This document shows positions 46,018-56,959 of a stretch of DNA of 64,000 nt, piece after piece. Both the position numbers and the translations under genes were made by a program. Source of the stretch: Hemicordylus capensis. Lineage: Eukaryota > Chordata > Lepidosauria > Squamata > Cordylidae. Every line of letters begins with the position of its first letter. Within the stretch, counting starts at the first letter, position 1. The stretch lies in NCBI RefSeq assembly GCF_027244095.1, contig NC_069658.1:261400687-261464686 (forward strand), given 5' to 3'. The notes below the pieces were generated by a model, which did not search any database, was not told the DNA's origin, and was given only the letters and a program-made list of their open reading frames with translations.

Positions 46018-47680
46018 GATCTAAACTGGAAAAACTGAAAACTAGCAAATCGCCAGGGCCGAATGGCATCAATCCAAGAGTCCTCAAATAACTCAAATGT
46101 GAAATTGCTGACCTCCTTGCTAAAATATGCAACTTATCCCTGCAATCAGGCTCTGTACCGGAGGCCTGGAAAGTAGCCAATGTAACACCAGTTTTCAAAA
46201 GGGATCCAGGGCGATCTGGGAGATTACAGGCTGGTTAGGTTAGCTTAACGGCTGTTCCAGGCAAATTGATGGAAAGCATCCTAAGATAAAAGGATAAAAT
46301 CGTAAAGTACATAGAACAATGGGCCCCGCTGGGAGAGAACCAGCATGGCTTCTGCAAAGGTAAATCTTGCCTCACAAACCTTTTGGAGTTCTTTGAGAGT
46401 GTCAACAAGTGTGTGATCAAGGTGATCCGGTTGACATAGTATAGCTGGATTTGCAAAAAGCTTTTGACAAAGTTCCTCATCAAAGACTCTTGAAAAAACT
46501 TAGCAGTCATGGGATAAGGGGACAAGTACATGTGTGGATTGCTAACTGGTTTAAAGGGCAGGAAACAGAGGGTAAGTATAAATGGAGAGTTTTCACAATG
46601 GAGGAAAGTAAGAAGTGGGGTCCCTCAGGGATCTGTACTGGGACCGGTGCTTTTTAATTTATTCATAAATTATCTAGGAGTAGGGGTAAGCAGCAAGGTG
46701 GCCAGATTTGCAGATGATACCAAACACTTTAGGGTAATGAAATCCAAAACTGTTTGTGAGGATCTCCAAAATAATCTCTCCAAACTAGGTGAGTGGGTGG
46801 GGAAAATGGCAAATGCTGTCAAGGTAAGCAAGTGTAAAATGATGATGATGCACATTGGGATGGAAACCCCCAGCTTCAAGTATACACTGATGGGATCTGA
46901 GCTGTCGGTGGTGGATGGCTCATTGAAAATGTTGACTCAATGTGTGGCAGCCGTAAAAAGGCCAATTCCATGCTAGGGATCATTTGGAAGGGGGTTGAAA
47001 GTAAAAGTGCTAATATTATAATGCTCTTATACAAAACGATGGTGCCACCACACCTGGAGTACTGCATACGATTCTGGTCACTACATCTAAAAAAGGACAT
47101 TGTAGAACTGGAAAAGGTGCAGAAGAGGGCAACCAAGATGATCAGGGGCCTACAGCACCTTTCTTATGAGGCAAGACTACAGTACCTGGGGCTACTTAGT
47201 TTAGGAAAAAGACAACTGTGGGGAGACATGATCGAGTTATAAAATCATGCATGGTGTGGAGAAAGTGGATAGAGAGAAATTCTTCTCCCTCTCACATAAC
47301 ACTAGAACCAGGTGTCATCCCATTAAACTGATTGCCAGGGACCAACAAACGGAAGTACTTTTTCACACAATGCATAATCAACTTGTGAAATTCTCTGCCA
47401 CAAGATGTGGTGACAGCTAACAACCTGAATGGCTTTAAGAGGGGTTTGGGTAACTTCATGGAGGAGAGGTCTATCATTGGCTACTAGTTGGAGGGCTAAA
47501 GGTCATCTCCAGTCTCAAAGGCCAGCTGCATGGAAGTAACAGCAGGAGGGGGCATGCCCTCAACTCCTGCCTGTGGGCTTCCAGCGGCATCTGGTGGGCC
47601 ACTGTGTGAAACAGGATGCTGGACTAGATGGGCCTTGGGCCTGATCCAGCAGGACTGTTCTTAAGTTCTTGTGTTCTTTA
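46018..47680 (+). mobile_element. CR1 LINE, 5' truncated, with reverse transcriptase remnants
   Basis: Translations show CR1 reverse transcriptase blocks: PQGSVLGPVLFNLFI, FADDTK, then PHLEYCIRFWS, LEKVQKRATKMIRGLQHLSY and LGLLSLGKRQLWGDMI. The 3' UTR ends GGATGCTGGACTAGATGGGC...GTTCTTGTGTTCTT, the CR1 octamer-type tail. The frame is broken in several places (stops before and between the blocks), so this copy is dead and incomplete. Confidence 0.92.
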
Positions 47681-47681
47681 T

Positions 47682-47856
47682 TAGTCTTGTGGTAGCAAGC
47701 ATGACTTGTCCCCTTAGCTAAGCAGGGTCTGCCCTGCTTGCATACGAAAGGGAGACTAGAAGTGTGAGCACTGTAAGATATTCCCCTTAGGGGATGGAGC
47801 CACTCTGGGAAGAGCATCTAAGCTCCAAGTTCCTTCCCTGACATCTCCAAGATAGG
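47682..47856 (+). mobile_element. 5S rRNA-derived SINE, left part
   Basis: GCTAAGCAGGGTCTGCCCTG, GGGAGACTAG and GAGCACTGTAAGATATTCCC align in order with the 3' half of vertebrate 5S rRNA (AGCTAAGCAGGGTCGGGCCTG, GGGAGACCGCC, GTGCTGTAGG), including box A and box C of the internal Pol III promoter. The SINE is interrupted after 47856 by a LINE and continues at 50566-50700. Another head copy is at 61369-61426. Confidence 0.8.
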
Positions 47857-48001
47857 ACAAGATATTTTTATTGAACCAACAAACTACCAAAGCATACAGT
47901 ACATTGCCAAAGCACAATTATATACAAAGTGGTTGTTTGTACATGATATATCTACAAAGATTTACACACAAGGATTTGGAAACCCACAAGGTTATGAAGT
48001 A

Positions 48002-48797
48002 CTAGTGTTTTCAGGCCCGTTGAAATAACGGGCGCTAGTAGGGGAGAGATTTCCCCCCCTGCCCCACTCCTCGGCCAGAGGAGACGGAGACCGGGTCCGG
48101 GGGCGAAGCAGAGGCCATTAAAAAAAATATGAAAAATTGCTGCCGCGGTCGCCGCCGCCCTCCCAACTGCCGAGACCTCCTTACCCCGGGCCGCGTTAGT
48201 CGGGCGAAAAAAGTTCTTGATTTGAGAGGGAGAGAGGAGCTCGCAAGCGGAGCTCCTCTCTCTGCAAAGCCTCTTCCCGAAATGGCGTTTTGGGCGCAAA
48301 GGACGCCTATTGCGTCCTTTGCGTCCATAGTGCCAGTTCGGGCAGAGCCTTTGCACAGAGAGGAGCTCTGTTCGCGAGCTCCTCTCTCCCTCTTAAATTA
48401 AGGACTTTTTTCGCCCGACTGACGTGGGCCGGGGTAAGGAGGTCTCAGCAGTTGGGAGGGAGGGAGGGCGGCGGCGGCGGCGACCGCAGCAGCAATTTTT
48501 TTTTTTACGGCCTCCGCTTCGCCCCCGGTCCCGGTCTCCATCTCTTCTGGGCGAGGCGGCGGCTCTGCCACTGCCTCGGCCAATTTCCCCCGCCGCCTCT
48601 TCCCCAGCTTTGCGGCGGCCGCCTCTGGCCTTTCCACAGCCGGGCAAAGCGACCAACATGGCTGCCTGGTTCCTGTCTCCGTTTCTGCCTCGGCCTGTTC
48701 TGGGCATGCGCTCTGCGCATGCCCAGAACGGCCGAGGGAGGCACGGACACACACCTTGGTGTCCACAGACGGACACCAAGGCTTTTATTAGAGAGGA
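48002..48797 (-). mobile_element. Non-autonomous Helitron with a 0.5-kb internal palindrome
   Basis: On the minus strand it begins TCCTCTCTAATAAAAG, a typical Helitron start, and ends with the hairpin GCCCGTTATTTCAACGGGC, nine bases, then CTAG followed by T. It sits between A (48798 side) and T (48001 side) of the surrounding LINE, as Helitrons do. Most of the inside (about 48070-48555) is an imperfect inverted repeat centred near 48312. GC-rich ORFs on both strands (up to 172 codons) are by-products. No Rep/helicase is present. Confidence 0.8.
48070..48555. repeat. Large imperfect palindrome within the Helitron
   Basis: Left-arm words CCGGGGGCGAAGC, GCGGTCGCCGCCGCC, GAGACCTCCTTACCCCGG, GTCGGGCGAAAAAAGT and GAGGGAGAGAGGAGCTCGC recur as reverse complements in the right arm in mirrored order. 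The centre is near GACGCCTATTGCGTC (48302-48316). The arms differ by small indels. Confidence 0.85.
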
Positions 48798-49689
48798 TAT
48801 GCAGGTAGTACTGTAACTCGGGGGTGGGGGATTTCAAGGCACATCAGGTAATCGGGGGGGGGGTTACATCCAACGTCCATTCCCACAATTTGTCCCATTG
48901 CTGTTTAGAAGAGATACTCTTGTCTTTTTGCACATAACCATACAAACTTTTCCAGAAGAGATTTACTGTCTCATCTGCGTGAACCTCTTGGTCGCGTCTT
49001 CCCTCCCTATTCCTATGCAGGAGCATTGCATAAATGACATACAGGTTTACTAACCTGATTACGAGAAGGGGAACGTTCCAATTCCCTAGTGTGAGGGCAC
49101 CTGTCCCGTCCCGTTTCCTTGAAGGTTTCTTTCTGGGACCTCGAAAGGAGGTTCTATCGCTCAAACCCGAGGTTAGTTCTTCCCAAGTCTGTTTTTCCAA
49201 ATCAGGCCACTCTAACAACTTGCTTACTCCCTGCCACACTCTTTTGGCTACCACACACACTTTTAAGAAATGTAAGTGGGTTTCCCTGAATGTTTTGCCT
49301 AGCTCACTAGCTTTCTGTTTGCAGGTGATTTTAGGGCACTCTTGCTGGTCCTCTGGGAGCCATGGCTTAGCCGCATTAAGTGGTAGTACTTGATGGTATA
49401 AGTGCCACCTTGTTTCCCGTAAATGGAAAGGGACTTTTTTCTCTTTAAAGAGAGCGATAGGGTGATCGGGTTACAACAAGTACTGTGAAGTGCGGTGTTT
49501 GTAGTGTTTATGTTCTAAATCAGGTTTTAAGAAACCCACTTCTAGAATCTCTCCATAAATTGTTTTCCTTAGCTGCTTAACTGAGGTTTTCCTTAGCTGC
49601 TTAACCTTCCATTTTTTAAGTGTGAATAACAAATCTCTCAAGTAGTCCGGGTGTTCTCTTTTTAATACTTGTGTGATATTACCATTGAA

Positions 49690-49828
49690 AGATCCTTTCC
49701 CCTTTTCGCTTTCCCCTTTTCCCCTTTTCGCTTTCCCCTTTTCGCTTCTCGCTTTTCGCTCTGCGTTGGCGCAAGCCAGCATGCTATGCCCCATGCTGGC
49801 TTGCGCCAATGCAGAGCGAAAAGCGAGA
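49690..49828. repeat. GAAAAGSG tandem tract plus 36-nt hairpin
   Basis: A run of TTTTCGC / TTTTCCCC units (49691-49747) leads into a palindrome: arms 49748-49783 and 49792-49827, 35 of 36 positions complementary, around an 8-nt loop CTATGCCC. It interrupts the LINE coding frame and looks like an independent small foldback insertion. Confidence 0.75.
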
Positions 49829-50565
49829 CCCAGGTTTTTTGCAGGAGGTTGGACATATTATGGACATTCAGGAAAATCCAGTTTCCAAAATTGTAGGGCA
49901 TGAATTCAGTTACAAAATAGGGTTGCAGGGCAGGTAGGGCTAGGCCTCCCCGCTCAACCTCCTTAAATGCTACCGCACGGGCCAAAGGGAAGGACGCTGT
50001 GTACCATACTAGACGGAAGATCTGGCTTTCAACTCTCCGAAGGAGATTGAGTGGGGGAGGATAGACTACCGCCAGGTTATGCACCGGGGGTATCAGGTAA
50101 GTCCGGATGTAAACCGCTTTCTGGTACATGGCAAGGCTCCATTTTTTCCACATGGTGATTTTAAGCATTACTTTTTCTTCCCAATCTGTCCAATTTCCCC
50201 CCCAGACTTTTTCCTTAATCCCATATTCAGTCCCCAAAATGTTTACTGTATCTACCCACTTCAGTTTGGACTCTGGGGCCCCTTCGCTTTTACATTCAGA
50301 GATGGGTAGGAACGAGAGTTGCTGGCGTACGGGGTCCATTTTAACAAATATACTTTTGTCAGCATTTAATTCTGAGCCCGGGATCTTGCCATATTCCCAG
50401 AAGAGGTCTTGTATTACAGAGATTTCATTTCCATTCGATAACAGTAATGTAACATCATCGGCATGAGCTACAAATTTTACCCTACACTCAGAATGTGGTT
50501 CTGAGTGGACAGGTGGTTCGGCTATCACATCACTCTCCCTCCTCCTCCCTCCCAGGAAGGTCTCG

Positions 50566-50700
50566 CAGGATAGGGCTGAGAGATATTCTTGCCTGCAACC
50601 TTGGAGAAGCTGCTGACAGTCTGTGTAGATAATACTGAGCGAGATGGACCTATGGTCTGACTCAGTATATGGCAGCTTCCTATGTTCCTATGAGTGTGTA
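50566..50700 (+). mobile_element. 5S rRNA-derived SINE, right part with CR1-type tail
   Basis: Continues the SINE of 47682-47856: GATAGGGCTGAGAGATATTC, GGAGAAGCTGCTGACAG, then the CR1-type tail GATGGACCTATGGTCTGACT and GCTTCCTATGTTCCTATG. The tail is shared with the tRNA-headed family B SINE. Confidence 0.78.
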
Positions 50701-50999
50701 TTTGAGCTTGGGTTAGCTTTAATGGGCTGCCATTGCATAGCCTCCCAAGTTTAAAAGGCCAAGAAATGCAAAAAAGAGATTACTATATGTTAAATTTAAT
50801 ACAAATTCCAGGTGGAGTGAGTGACTCGCTCTCAAAGGGTTGTTGTTGGTTTTTACTATGCCAATTTTTCACTTAAAATGGGACAGTTGCTGTGAGCTAG
50901 CTGCTCCCAGTCTTAGAGTCAGTTCCATAGTATCCTATTTGCTAATGCATTTCTGCTCAGTGGCTTCTTTCTAATCTAGAGCCTCTCTGGATCATTTGA

Positions 51000-51200
51000 A
51001 CTGGAAATCTTTTTATATCATCTTCCTCCAGGAACCTGAAGGTAGCATACCTAATTCTCCTACCCCTCGTTTTATCCTTGCAACAACCCTGTGAGGAAGG
51101 TTAAGGTGTGAGTGGCTCAGGGAGCTTCATGACTGAGTGAAAACTTGAATTCTGGTCTTCCAGGCCTTAACCCAACACTAATCACTGCACCTTTCAAGTT
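51000..51200 (-). mobile_element. Diverged family A-like SINE, minus strand
   Basis: AACAACCCTGTGAGGAAGGT, GAGCTTCATGACTGAGTG and the head region at 51150-51195 are minus-strand words of the tRNA-derived SINE class that ends in an L2-type tail. It is diverged. Confidence 0.5.
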
Positions 51201-51414
51201 GTGGCTCTCTCCTGCTTGGTGGGGGGAGCACAACAATCTCTACTCATTCCAGAATTGTGTCCCTCCCAGTGGCTGTTGATGGTGCCTTCCTAGGTTGTGA
51301 GCCCCTTGTGGGAAGGGAGGGAATCATCTTCTCATTCTTTCCCTACATAAATTGCTTTGAGAATGTTTTTGTTAGAAAAGTGCATGTAAATGTTCTAAAT
51401 AATTCCTACATCAT

Positions 51415-51670
51415 AGAGCCACCTAATGGCACAGCAGGGAAACAACTTGCCTAGCAAACAAGAGGTTGCTGGTTTGAATCCCCACTGGTATCTTTCCCAG
51501 ACTATGGGAAACACCTATATCAGGCAGCAGTGATATAGGAAGATGCTGGAAGGTATCATCTCATACTGTGTGGGAGATGGCAATATTAAACCTCTCCTGT
51601 ATTCTACCGAAGAAAACCACATGACTCTGTGGTCAACTCAGTGACCACTTGGTGGCACAGCTTTACCTTT
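51415..51670 (+). mobile_element. Sauria-type SINE, copy 3
   Basis: Plus orientation: AGAGCCACCTAATGGCACAG, B-box-like TGGTTTGAATCCC, GATATAGGAAGATGCTGGAA, TCCTGTATTCTACCGAAGAA, ending GGCACAGCTTTACCTTTACT. The tail is more diverged than in copies 1 and 2. Confidence 0.82.
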
Positions 51671-52257
51671 ACTGCATCACACTGGCCTTCTGTTTCTCAT
51701 AGTCTACTACTTAAAGTCCTGGAAGACTGATATGTCACTCTGTTTTGAAATTGGTATCCTGCAACCTAAGTGTACTTTGGCATAACCTGTGTCTCTTGTC
51801 ACAATCTCAAACATGTTTGTGGGTTTTATATTAGGAAAAGTTTCTAGTTTTTGCAATGGGAAGTCATAACTGTTCTGGGAATGTATTTCAAAGGTCACTA
51901 CTAAGCAAGTTAAGCCAAGTACTCAACATCTAATTAATACAAATCACATGACTTTAAACATTTGACAATGAATGTAGGTAAACTGGTAAATCTGCTGATG
52001 TGCTACACTTCCTGTAATCCTGTGAATTATTTCCAGGAAACTGAGTGGTGTACAAGATGCAAAGTATTTTGGACTTGGAAGGCATCATGTAATTGAGCGT
52101 AACACTCCACCAATGGTAAGGTGTCAGCCACATTTATTATAGAAGTACTATGATTGTGGCTGACTATTTTTATGTGGTCATCCTTAGTCATCCTGTTCAA
52201 AGTAACTCCTGGGTGGAGAGCAAATTGTTCACCCTTTGCCTTAAAGCAAGGTAAAGT

Positions 52258-52500
52258 AAGCTTATTTATTTATTTATCTATCAAATTTGTGCACCGCCCC
52301 ATACTTTCATCTCTGGGAAGTTAACAATAGCATAAAACAAGTTAAAAACATATACAAAAACTTAAAACAATTTAACAATTTAAAAATAAACCAGAAATTA
52401 AAACCTAAACAATTTAAAAATCTGAGAAAGCTTGGGTGAAGAGGTGGGTTTTCAAGTGCTTTTTAAAAATTGTCAGAGAAGTGTTGAGCTCTCAAAACAT
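52258..52500 (-). repeat. LINE/SINE-type repeat, minus strand
   Basis: TTATTTATTTATTTATCTAT followed by CACCGCCCC is the reversed 3' end of an L2/CR1-mobilised repeat. The rest (AAAACAATTTAAAAAT, GGTGGGTTTTCAAGTGC) is recurrent squamate repeat text whose family I cannot name. Confidence 0.5.
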
Positions 52501-52624
52501 TTTTTTGAGAAGTGTTTATTTGGAACCTACCACCCTTTTGTTAACCTTCTGTTAAAGGTTCCTAGCCATTCATAGTGCCAAGTGGTGTTTGAAAAAGTGA
52601 TGGCCAGAAACTTCTGCACCCTCT

Positions 52625-52745
52625 TCCTCCAATAACTTGGAGCAGTATATGCCTCTGAATAACCATTGCTGGTGAGCAATGACAGGAGTCGGCTATTGCC
52701 TTTGTATACTACTTGTGGGCTTCCCAGAGGTATTGGGTTGGGCGT
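52625..52745 (+). mobile_element. CR1 3' UTR fragment
   Basis: Matches the CR1 words ATGCCTCTGAATAACCATTGCTGG and CTTGTGGGCTTCCCAGAGG in shortened form. Only the 3' UTR portion is present. Confidence 0.6.
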
Positions 52746-52989
52746 GGCTCTGTTTTTGAGAGGTTTCAACCAGCACTGGACTCCCAGCCTGGCCTCTTTC
52801 TGCCTTTGCAAGCAGGGAGAAGCCATTTCAGCCATGCTAGGAGCCCAGGACTCACTGGATTTTACTTCCAAATGGGGCACGTAGCCCCGTTTGCTTACGC
52901 CATGCACCCTGCATCTGACATCAGACCTAGGGGTGTGGCTGGAGCGCCAGTAGTGGCCCCTGAAGCATAGCAGCCCAGGTTCTTTGAAC

Positions 52990-53195
52990 CCATTCGGACA
53001 ATGGACGATGGCATAGTGCCCCTGGTTGCCCTCTTCTGCACTTTTTCCAGTTCTACAATATACTCCTTAAGATATGGTAAACTGAACTGTATGCTATACT
53101 CCAAATGTGGCTACACTATAGATTTGCATAGTGTTATAATATTAGCATTTTTATTTTCAACCCCTTTCCTAATGATCCCTAGCATGGGGATATAA
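52990..53195 (-). mobile_element. CR1 ORF2 C-terminal fragment, minus strand
   Basis: On the minus strand it translates to LEKVQKRATRG preceded by a YSIQFSLPYLKEYIVE-like stretch, the CR1 reverse transcriptase C-terminal region also seen at 47.04-47.14 kb. Confidence 0.75.
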
Positions 53196-53464
53196 CTATT
53201 ATTATATCTAAATAATGATTACCATATGAGCTTTTAAGTTATACAGAACTCTTCCTCAAAATGCTTGATAAAGTATATTTTAAGGAAAACTGATGTTTTT
53301 AAGGGTGAGAACAGTTTTAAACCCTTTTTGTTTCTGCCTGTTAATTTCAGTCTTAAAATATGATGGAAGTCACTTGAAGATTTAAAATTAGGTTAGAGCT
53401 TTTTGAAATTATAGGCTTCTTTATGCTAATTATTGTTGGAGATGGCCTAGTTAATATCATAAAT

Positions 53465-56125
53465 GAATAACTGAGGGAGGGAAGGGTGCCCCCTTGTTTG
53501 AAGGAGGGATTGATTAGACCACTCCTAAAGAAGCCTTCTTTGGATCCCTTAGTGGACAGTTACTGGCCAATCTCCAATCTCCCTTGATTGGGCAAGGTGA
53601 TTGAGAGGGTGGTGGCCGACCAGCTCCAGGCAGTCTTGGAGGAAACTGATTATCTAGATCCATTTCAAACTGGCTTTAGGGCTGGCTATGAGGTTGAGAC
53701 AGCCTTGGTTGGCCTGATGGATGACCTTTACTGGGGAATCGACAGAGGGAGTGTGACTCTGCTGGTTCTTCTGGATCTCTTGGCAGCATTCTATACCATC
53801 GACCATGGTGTCCTTCTGGATCACCTGGGGGAGTTGGGGATATGGGGCACTGCTTTGCAGTGGCTCCGTTCCTATCTCTCGGGTAGATTCCAGATGGTGG
53901 AGCTTGGTGACAGTTGCTCCTCAAAACGGGAGCTATTATATGGAGTCCCCCAGGGCTCCATTCTGTCACCAATGCTTTTTAATATCTACATGAGACCGCT
54001 AGGTGAGGTCATCAGGAGATTTGGTGCTGGGTGCTATCAGTATGCTGATGATACCCAAATCTACTTCTCCTTTTCATCTTCAGGAAATGGCACTCATTCT
54101 CTAAATGCCTGTCTACAGGCCATAATGGGCTGGAAGAGAGAGAACAAATTGAAGCTGAATCCAAGCAAGACGGAGGTGCTAATTGTGGGGGCTCAGAATC
54201 TGAGGGATGAGTTAGATCTCCCTGTGCTGGATGGGGTTATACTCCCCCAGAAGGAGCAGGTGTGCAGCTTGGGAGTACTCCTGGACCCAGGCCTCACCCT
54301 GGTATCTCAGGTGGAGGCCATGGCCAGGAGTGCTTTCTATCAGCTTTGGCTGATTCGACAGCTGCGTCCATTCCTCAGAGAGGATGACCTCAAAACAGTG
54401 GTGCATCAGCTGGTAACCTCCCGGCTTGACTACTGCAATGCGCTCTACGTGGGGCTGCCTTTGTATGTAGTCTGGAAACTTCAGTTAGTTCAGAATGCGG
54501 CAGCCAGGTTGGTCTCTGGGGGAACCCGGAGAGACAGAGGCGTATCTAGGGAAAATAGCGCTTAGGGCAAGCACTAAAATTGCGCCCCCTGTCCAAACAT
54601 CTGACACCCATCATTCAGACAGCTTTACCATAATATCAACTCCAAAATACAAGTCAAGCTCATTAATCTTTTAATATTTCCAAAACTATTTAGCAGTGGA
54701 CACAGCCAGACCAAAAAATGCTGGGAAACTACAAATTTCAGTATGCTGGGGCTCATGATATACCCAAATACTATGTGGAGGTGTACTTGGAAAACTAAAC
54801 AGAAGTGCCTGTCTAATTCTCTACTATGCATTGTATCATAGCTATTACATAAGTTTTAAAAATAAATGGAGAATTTGACTTTTCCCAGATACTCTGAAAA
54901 TAATTAAAGGATATGCAGAGTAAACTGTGTCACTACTTGGAATATATTCTAGTATTTCAGAAAGACATTTAAAATGAGAGAAAGAGAGCAAGAAACTCCC
55001 AGTGGGCCTTAATATTAAGGATTTCACACTGATTCAAAGACAAACTCACCATTAATAGCCATATTATTAAGACATCACATTTAACTCACTTATCACAAGA
55101 AGCAAAGTAAGAGCAAATGAATATAATCCTAGCTCATAAGCTTCAGCTCAGTATTCACAAGCCCTGATTCTCTGTACTTAGTGCCAAACTAAATATGCGT
55201 ACAGTGACATATTATATTAAAAAAAATTACCGGCAGCCCCTTCAGGGGGGCTTCCTAAAGGCCATGTGTAGGGGGTCTGCAACTGTTTCCCCTCCCCTTG
55301 CTGGCCTCTAGGGCCTCTCAGGGACCATTTGAGTATGTGCGGTGGCCATTTTTCAAAATATTTTTTTAAAAAATGGTCACTGAAAACAAAATGGTCACCG
55401 TGCATGCTCAAATGGCCTCTGCAAGGCCTGGCATGGCCTAGGGCCTCACAGAGGCCATTTGAGCATGCATGGTGGCCATTTTGTTTTCAGTAGCCATTTT
55501 CAATTTTTAAAAAATTTTAAAGAATGGCGCCCCCCATCAAGTGGCGCCCGGGGCATGTGCCCTGCCTGCCCCACCCAAGATACGCCCCTGCGGAGAGACC
55601 ATATTATGCCTGTTTTGAAACAGCTACACTGGCTGCCAATATGTTTCTGGGGAAAATACATAGTGCTGGTTATTACCTTTAAAGCCCTGAATGGCTTAGG
55701 TCCGAGTTATCTATGAGAGCGCCTTCTTTTACATGATCCCCACCGCACGTTAAGGTCATCTGAGTAGGTCCGTCTCCAGTTGCCACCAGTTCGTCTGCTG
55801 GTGATGCAGAGGTAGGCCTTCTCTGTAACTGCTCCTGGGCTATGGAATGCACTCCCGGCAGAAGTTCATAATTTGAGATCATTGCTGTCCTTCAAGAGAG
55901 CCCTTAAAACGTACTTATTTGGCCTGGCCTTCCAGAGTTTTAAATGATTGTTTTAAACTGTTTTAAACTGTTGCCCTGATTTTCAGGGCTTTTAGCTGTT
56001 TTATTGGTTTTATTGTGTTTTGATAGTTTGATTTTAATTGTTAATTTGTCTTAATTGTTTTTATCATGTTGTGAACCGCCCTGAGCCATTTTGGAAGGGC
56101 GGTATATAAATCTAATAAACAAACA
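53465..56125 (+). mobile_element. L2-like LINE, 5' truncated, split by a hAT-type element
   Basis: A long open frame (53588-54534) encodes an L2/CR1-group reverse transcriptase: VPPCLKEGLIRPLLKK upstream, then LDPFQTGFRAGYEVETAL, SYLSGRFQMVELG, GVPQGSILSPMLFNIYM, YQYADDTQIYF, LKLNPSKTEVLIVG, SRLDYCNALYVGLPL and VQNAAARLV. After the hAT-type element it resumes with RDHIMPVLKQLHWLPI and FKALNGLGPSYL, then a stop at 55714-55716, where other L2 copies read on. In motif A the usual F-D is F-Y (AAFYTIDH). The 3' end is GGGCGGTATATAAATCTAATAAA. One frame for over 300 codons suggests a fairly recent insertion. Confidence 0.88.
54535..55590 (+). mobile_element. Non-autonomous hAT-type DNA transposon, copy 3 (complete)
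   Basis: Same family as copies 1 and 2: CAGAGGCGTATCTAGGG at the left, AGATACGCCCCTG at the right, perfect 8-bp duplication CGGAGAGA (54527-54534, 55591-55598). Length 1056. It lacks the Helitron of copy 2 and so defines that Helitron's empty site. Foldback arms at the right end are present. Confidence 0.92.
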
Positions 56126-56835
56126 AATACATAATTATGTGCACCTACAATCTGTTTATTAGCTGCAATTCAAGCTCCTGTTATATCTCACAAAGTTAGT
56201 CTTCAGTGCTGAAAACATTGCCCAATCTTGTCTTTAAAAATCCCAACAAAGCGTGGAGGTAGCTTTTCTCTTTTATCAAACTATTGTTGGCAGCTATTTA
56301 GGACATAGATTATATTTTTTGGAAGGGCTAAAACTGGTTTATTCAATTTCTTTCTGGCTTTTAGTTGTGGGAATAACTTTGAGAGTCAGATATTATGCTC
56401 TAGGCAAATTGCCATAACACAAGTTATTTATTTTTTCTAGTCACAGTGTCATCCTTAATTATCATTTTTCATTCCTCCTTTTCAGATCTTCATCTGGAAT
56501 AAAAATGAATTAGAAAAGTGTTGCTTTTTCATGCGATATGGTTGGCAAGTTTATTGTTGTACACACTGTGCATTTGTATGGAGAAGCTGTACAGAAATGT
56601 TTAAAATAAGATTCTTACTCCATTGTTAAATGTGTAAAATCTTGACAGGGCCAAATTCACATTAAAAATAGAATACAGAGATTAATGTAAAATAGCTTGT
56701 CAATCATAATATGGTGACCGATTTTCCACACTATGTACAGATGTGTGAAATCTACATGTTGTCTGCAGTTTCCCAGATGTGGTGTGTTTAATGTTTATTC
56801 CCACACACTGAAATGCCTTCTGGAACGACATTTAA
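56126..56835. other. Intergenic between the L2-like LINE and ATAT1
   Basis: Nothing recognised apart from A/T-rich sequence. Confidence 0.5.
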
Positions 56836-56865
56836 AGGTAAAGTGTGCGGTCAAGTCGATTTTAG
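56836..56865 (-). repeat. Sauria/BovB tail remnant
   Basis: GGTAAAGTGTGCGGTCAAGT and TCGATTTTAG match the end of the Sauria SINE tail on the minus strand. Only about 30 bases remain. Confidence 0.55.
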
Positions 56866-56959
56866 TGGTGGCTTAATCCCTAGTACACATGGCTGCACCG
56901 GTTTGGCCAGGTTCTAATTTTAAATTCATGGTTTATTCAAGGCAGCTGTTAAACCCTGC

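Larger units (their letters stand above)
47857..50565 (-). mobile_element. Tx1/L1-like LINE, 5' truncated, inserted in a SINE
   Basis: On the minus strand it encodes the late reverse transcriptase and C-terminal region: FVAHADDVTLLLSNGNEI (palm motif in A-DD form), SELNADKS, KWVDTVNILGTEYG, IFRLVW, ERGGLALPALQPY, then further 3' an ORF with RLVNLYVIYAMLLHRNREGR. The 3' end has AATAAA near 47877. Flanks CAAGATAGG (47848-47856) and CAGGATAGG (50566-50574) fit a target duplication. It is interrupted by a Helitron (48002-48797) and by a palindromic insert near 49690-49828. Clade assignment rests on motif style only. Confidence 0.65.

Noticed and set aside
47700-47770. Possible genuine 5S rRNA gene
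   Set aside because: Only the 3' half resembles 5S, with many changes, and it continues into a SINE body and CR1-type tail; it is a SINE head.
48290-48837. Several overlapping GC-rich ORFs of 110-172 codons
   Set aside because: They fall in the Helitron palindrome on both strands and show only compositional protein text.
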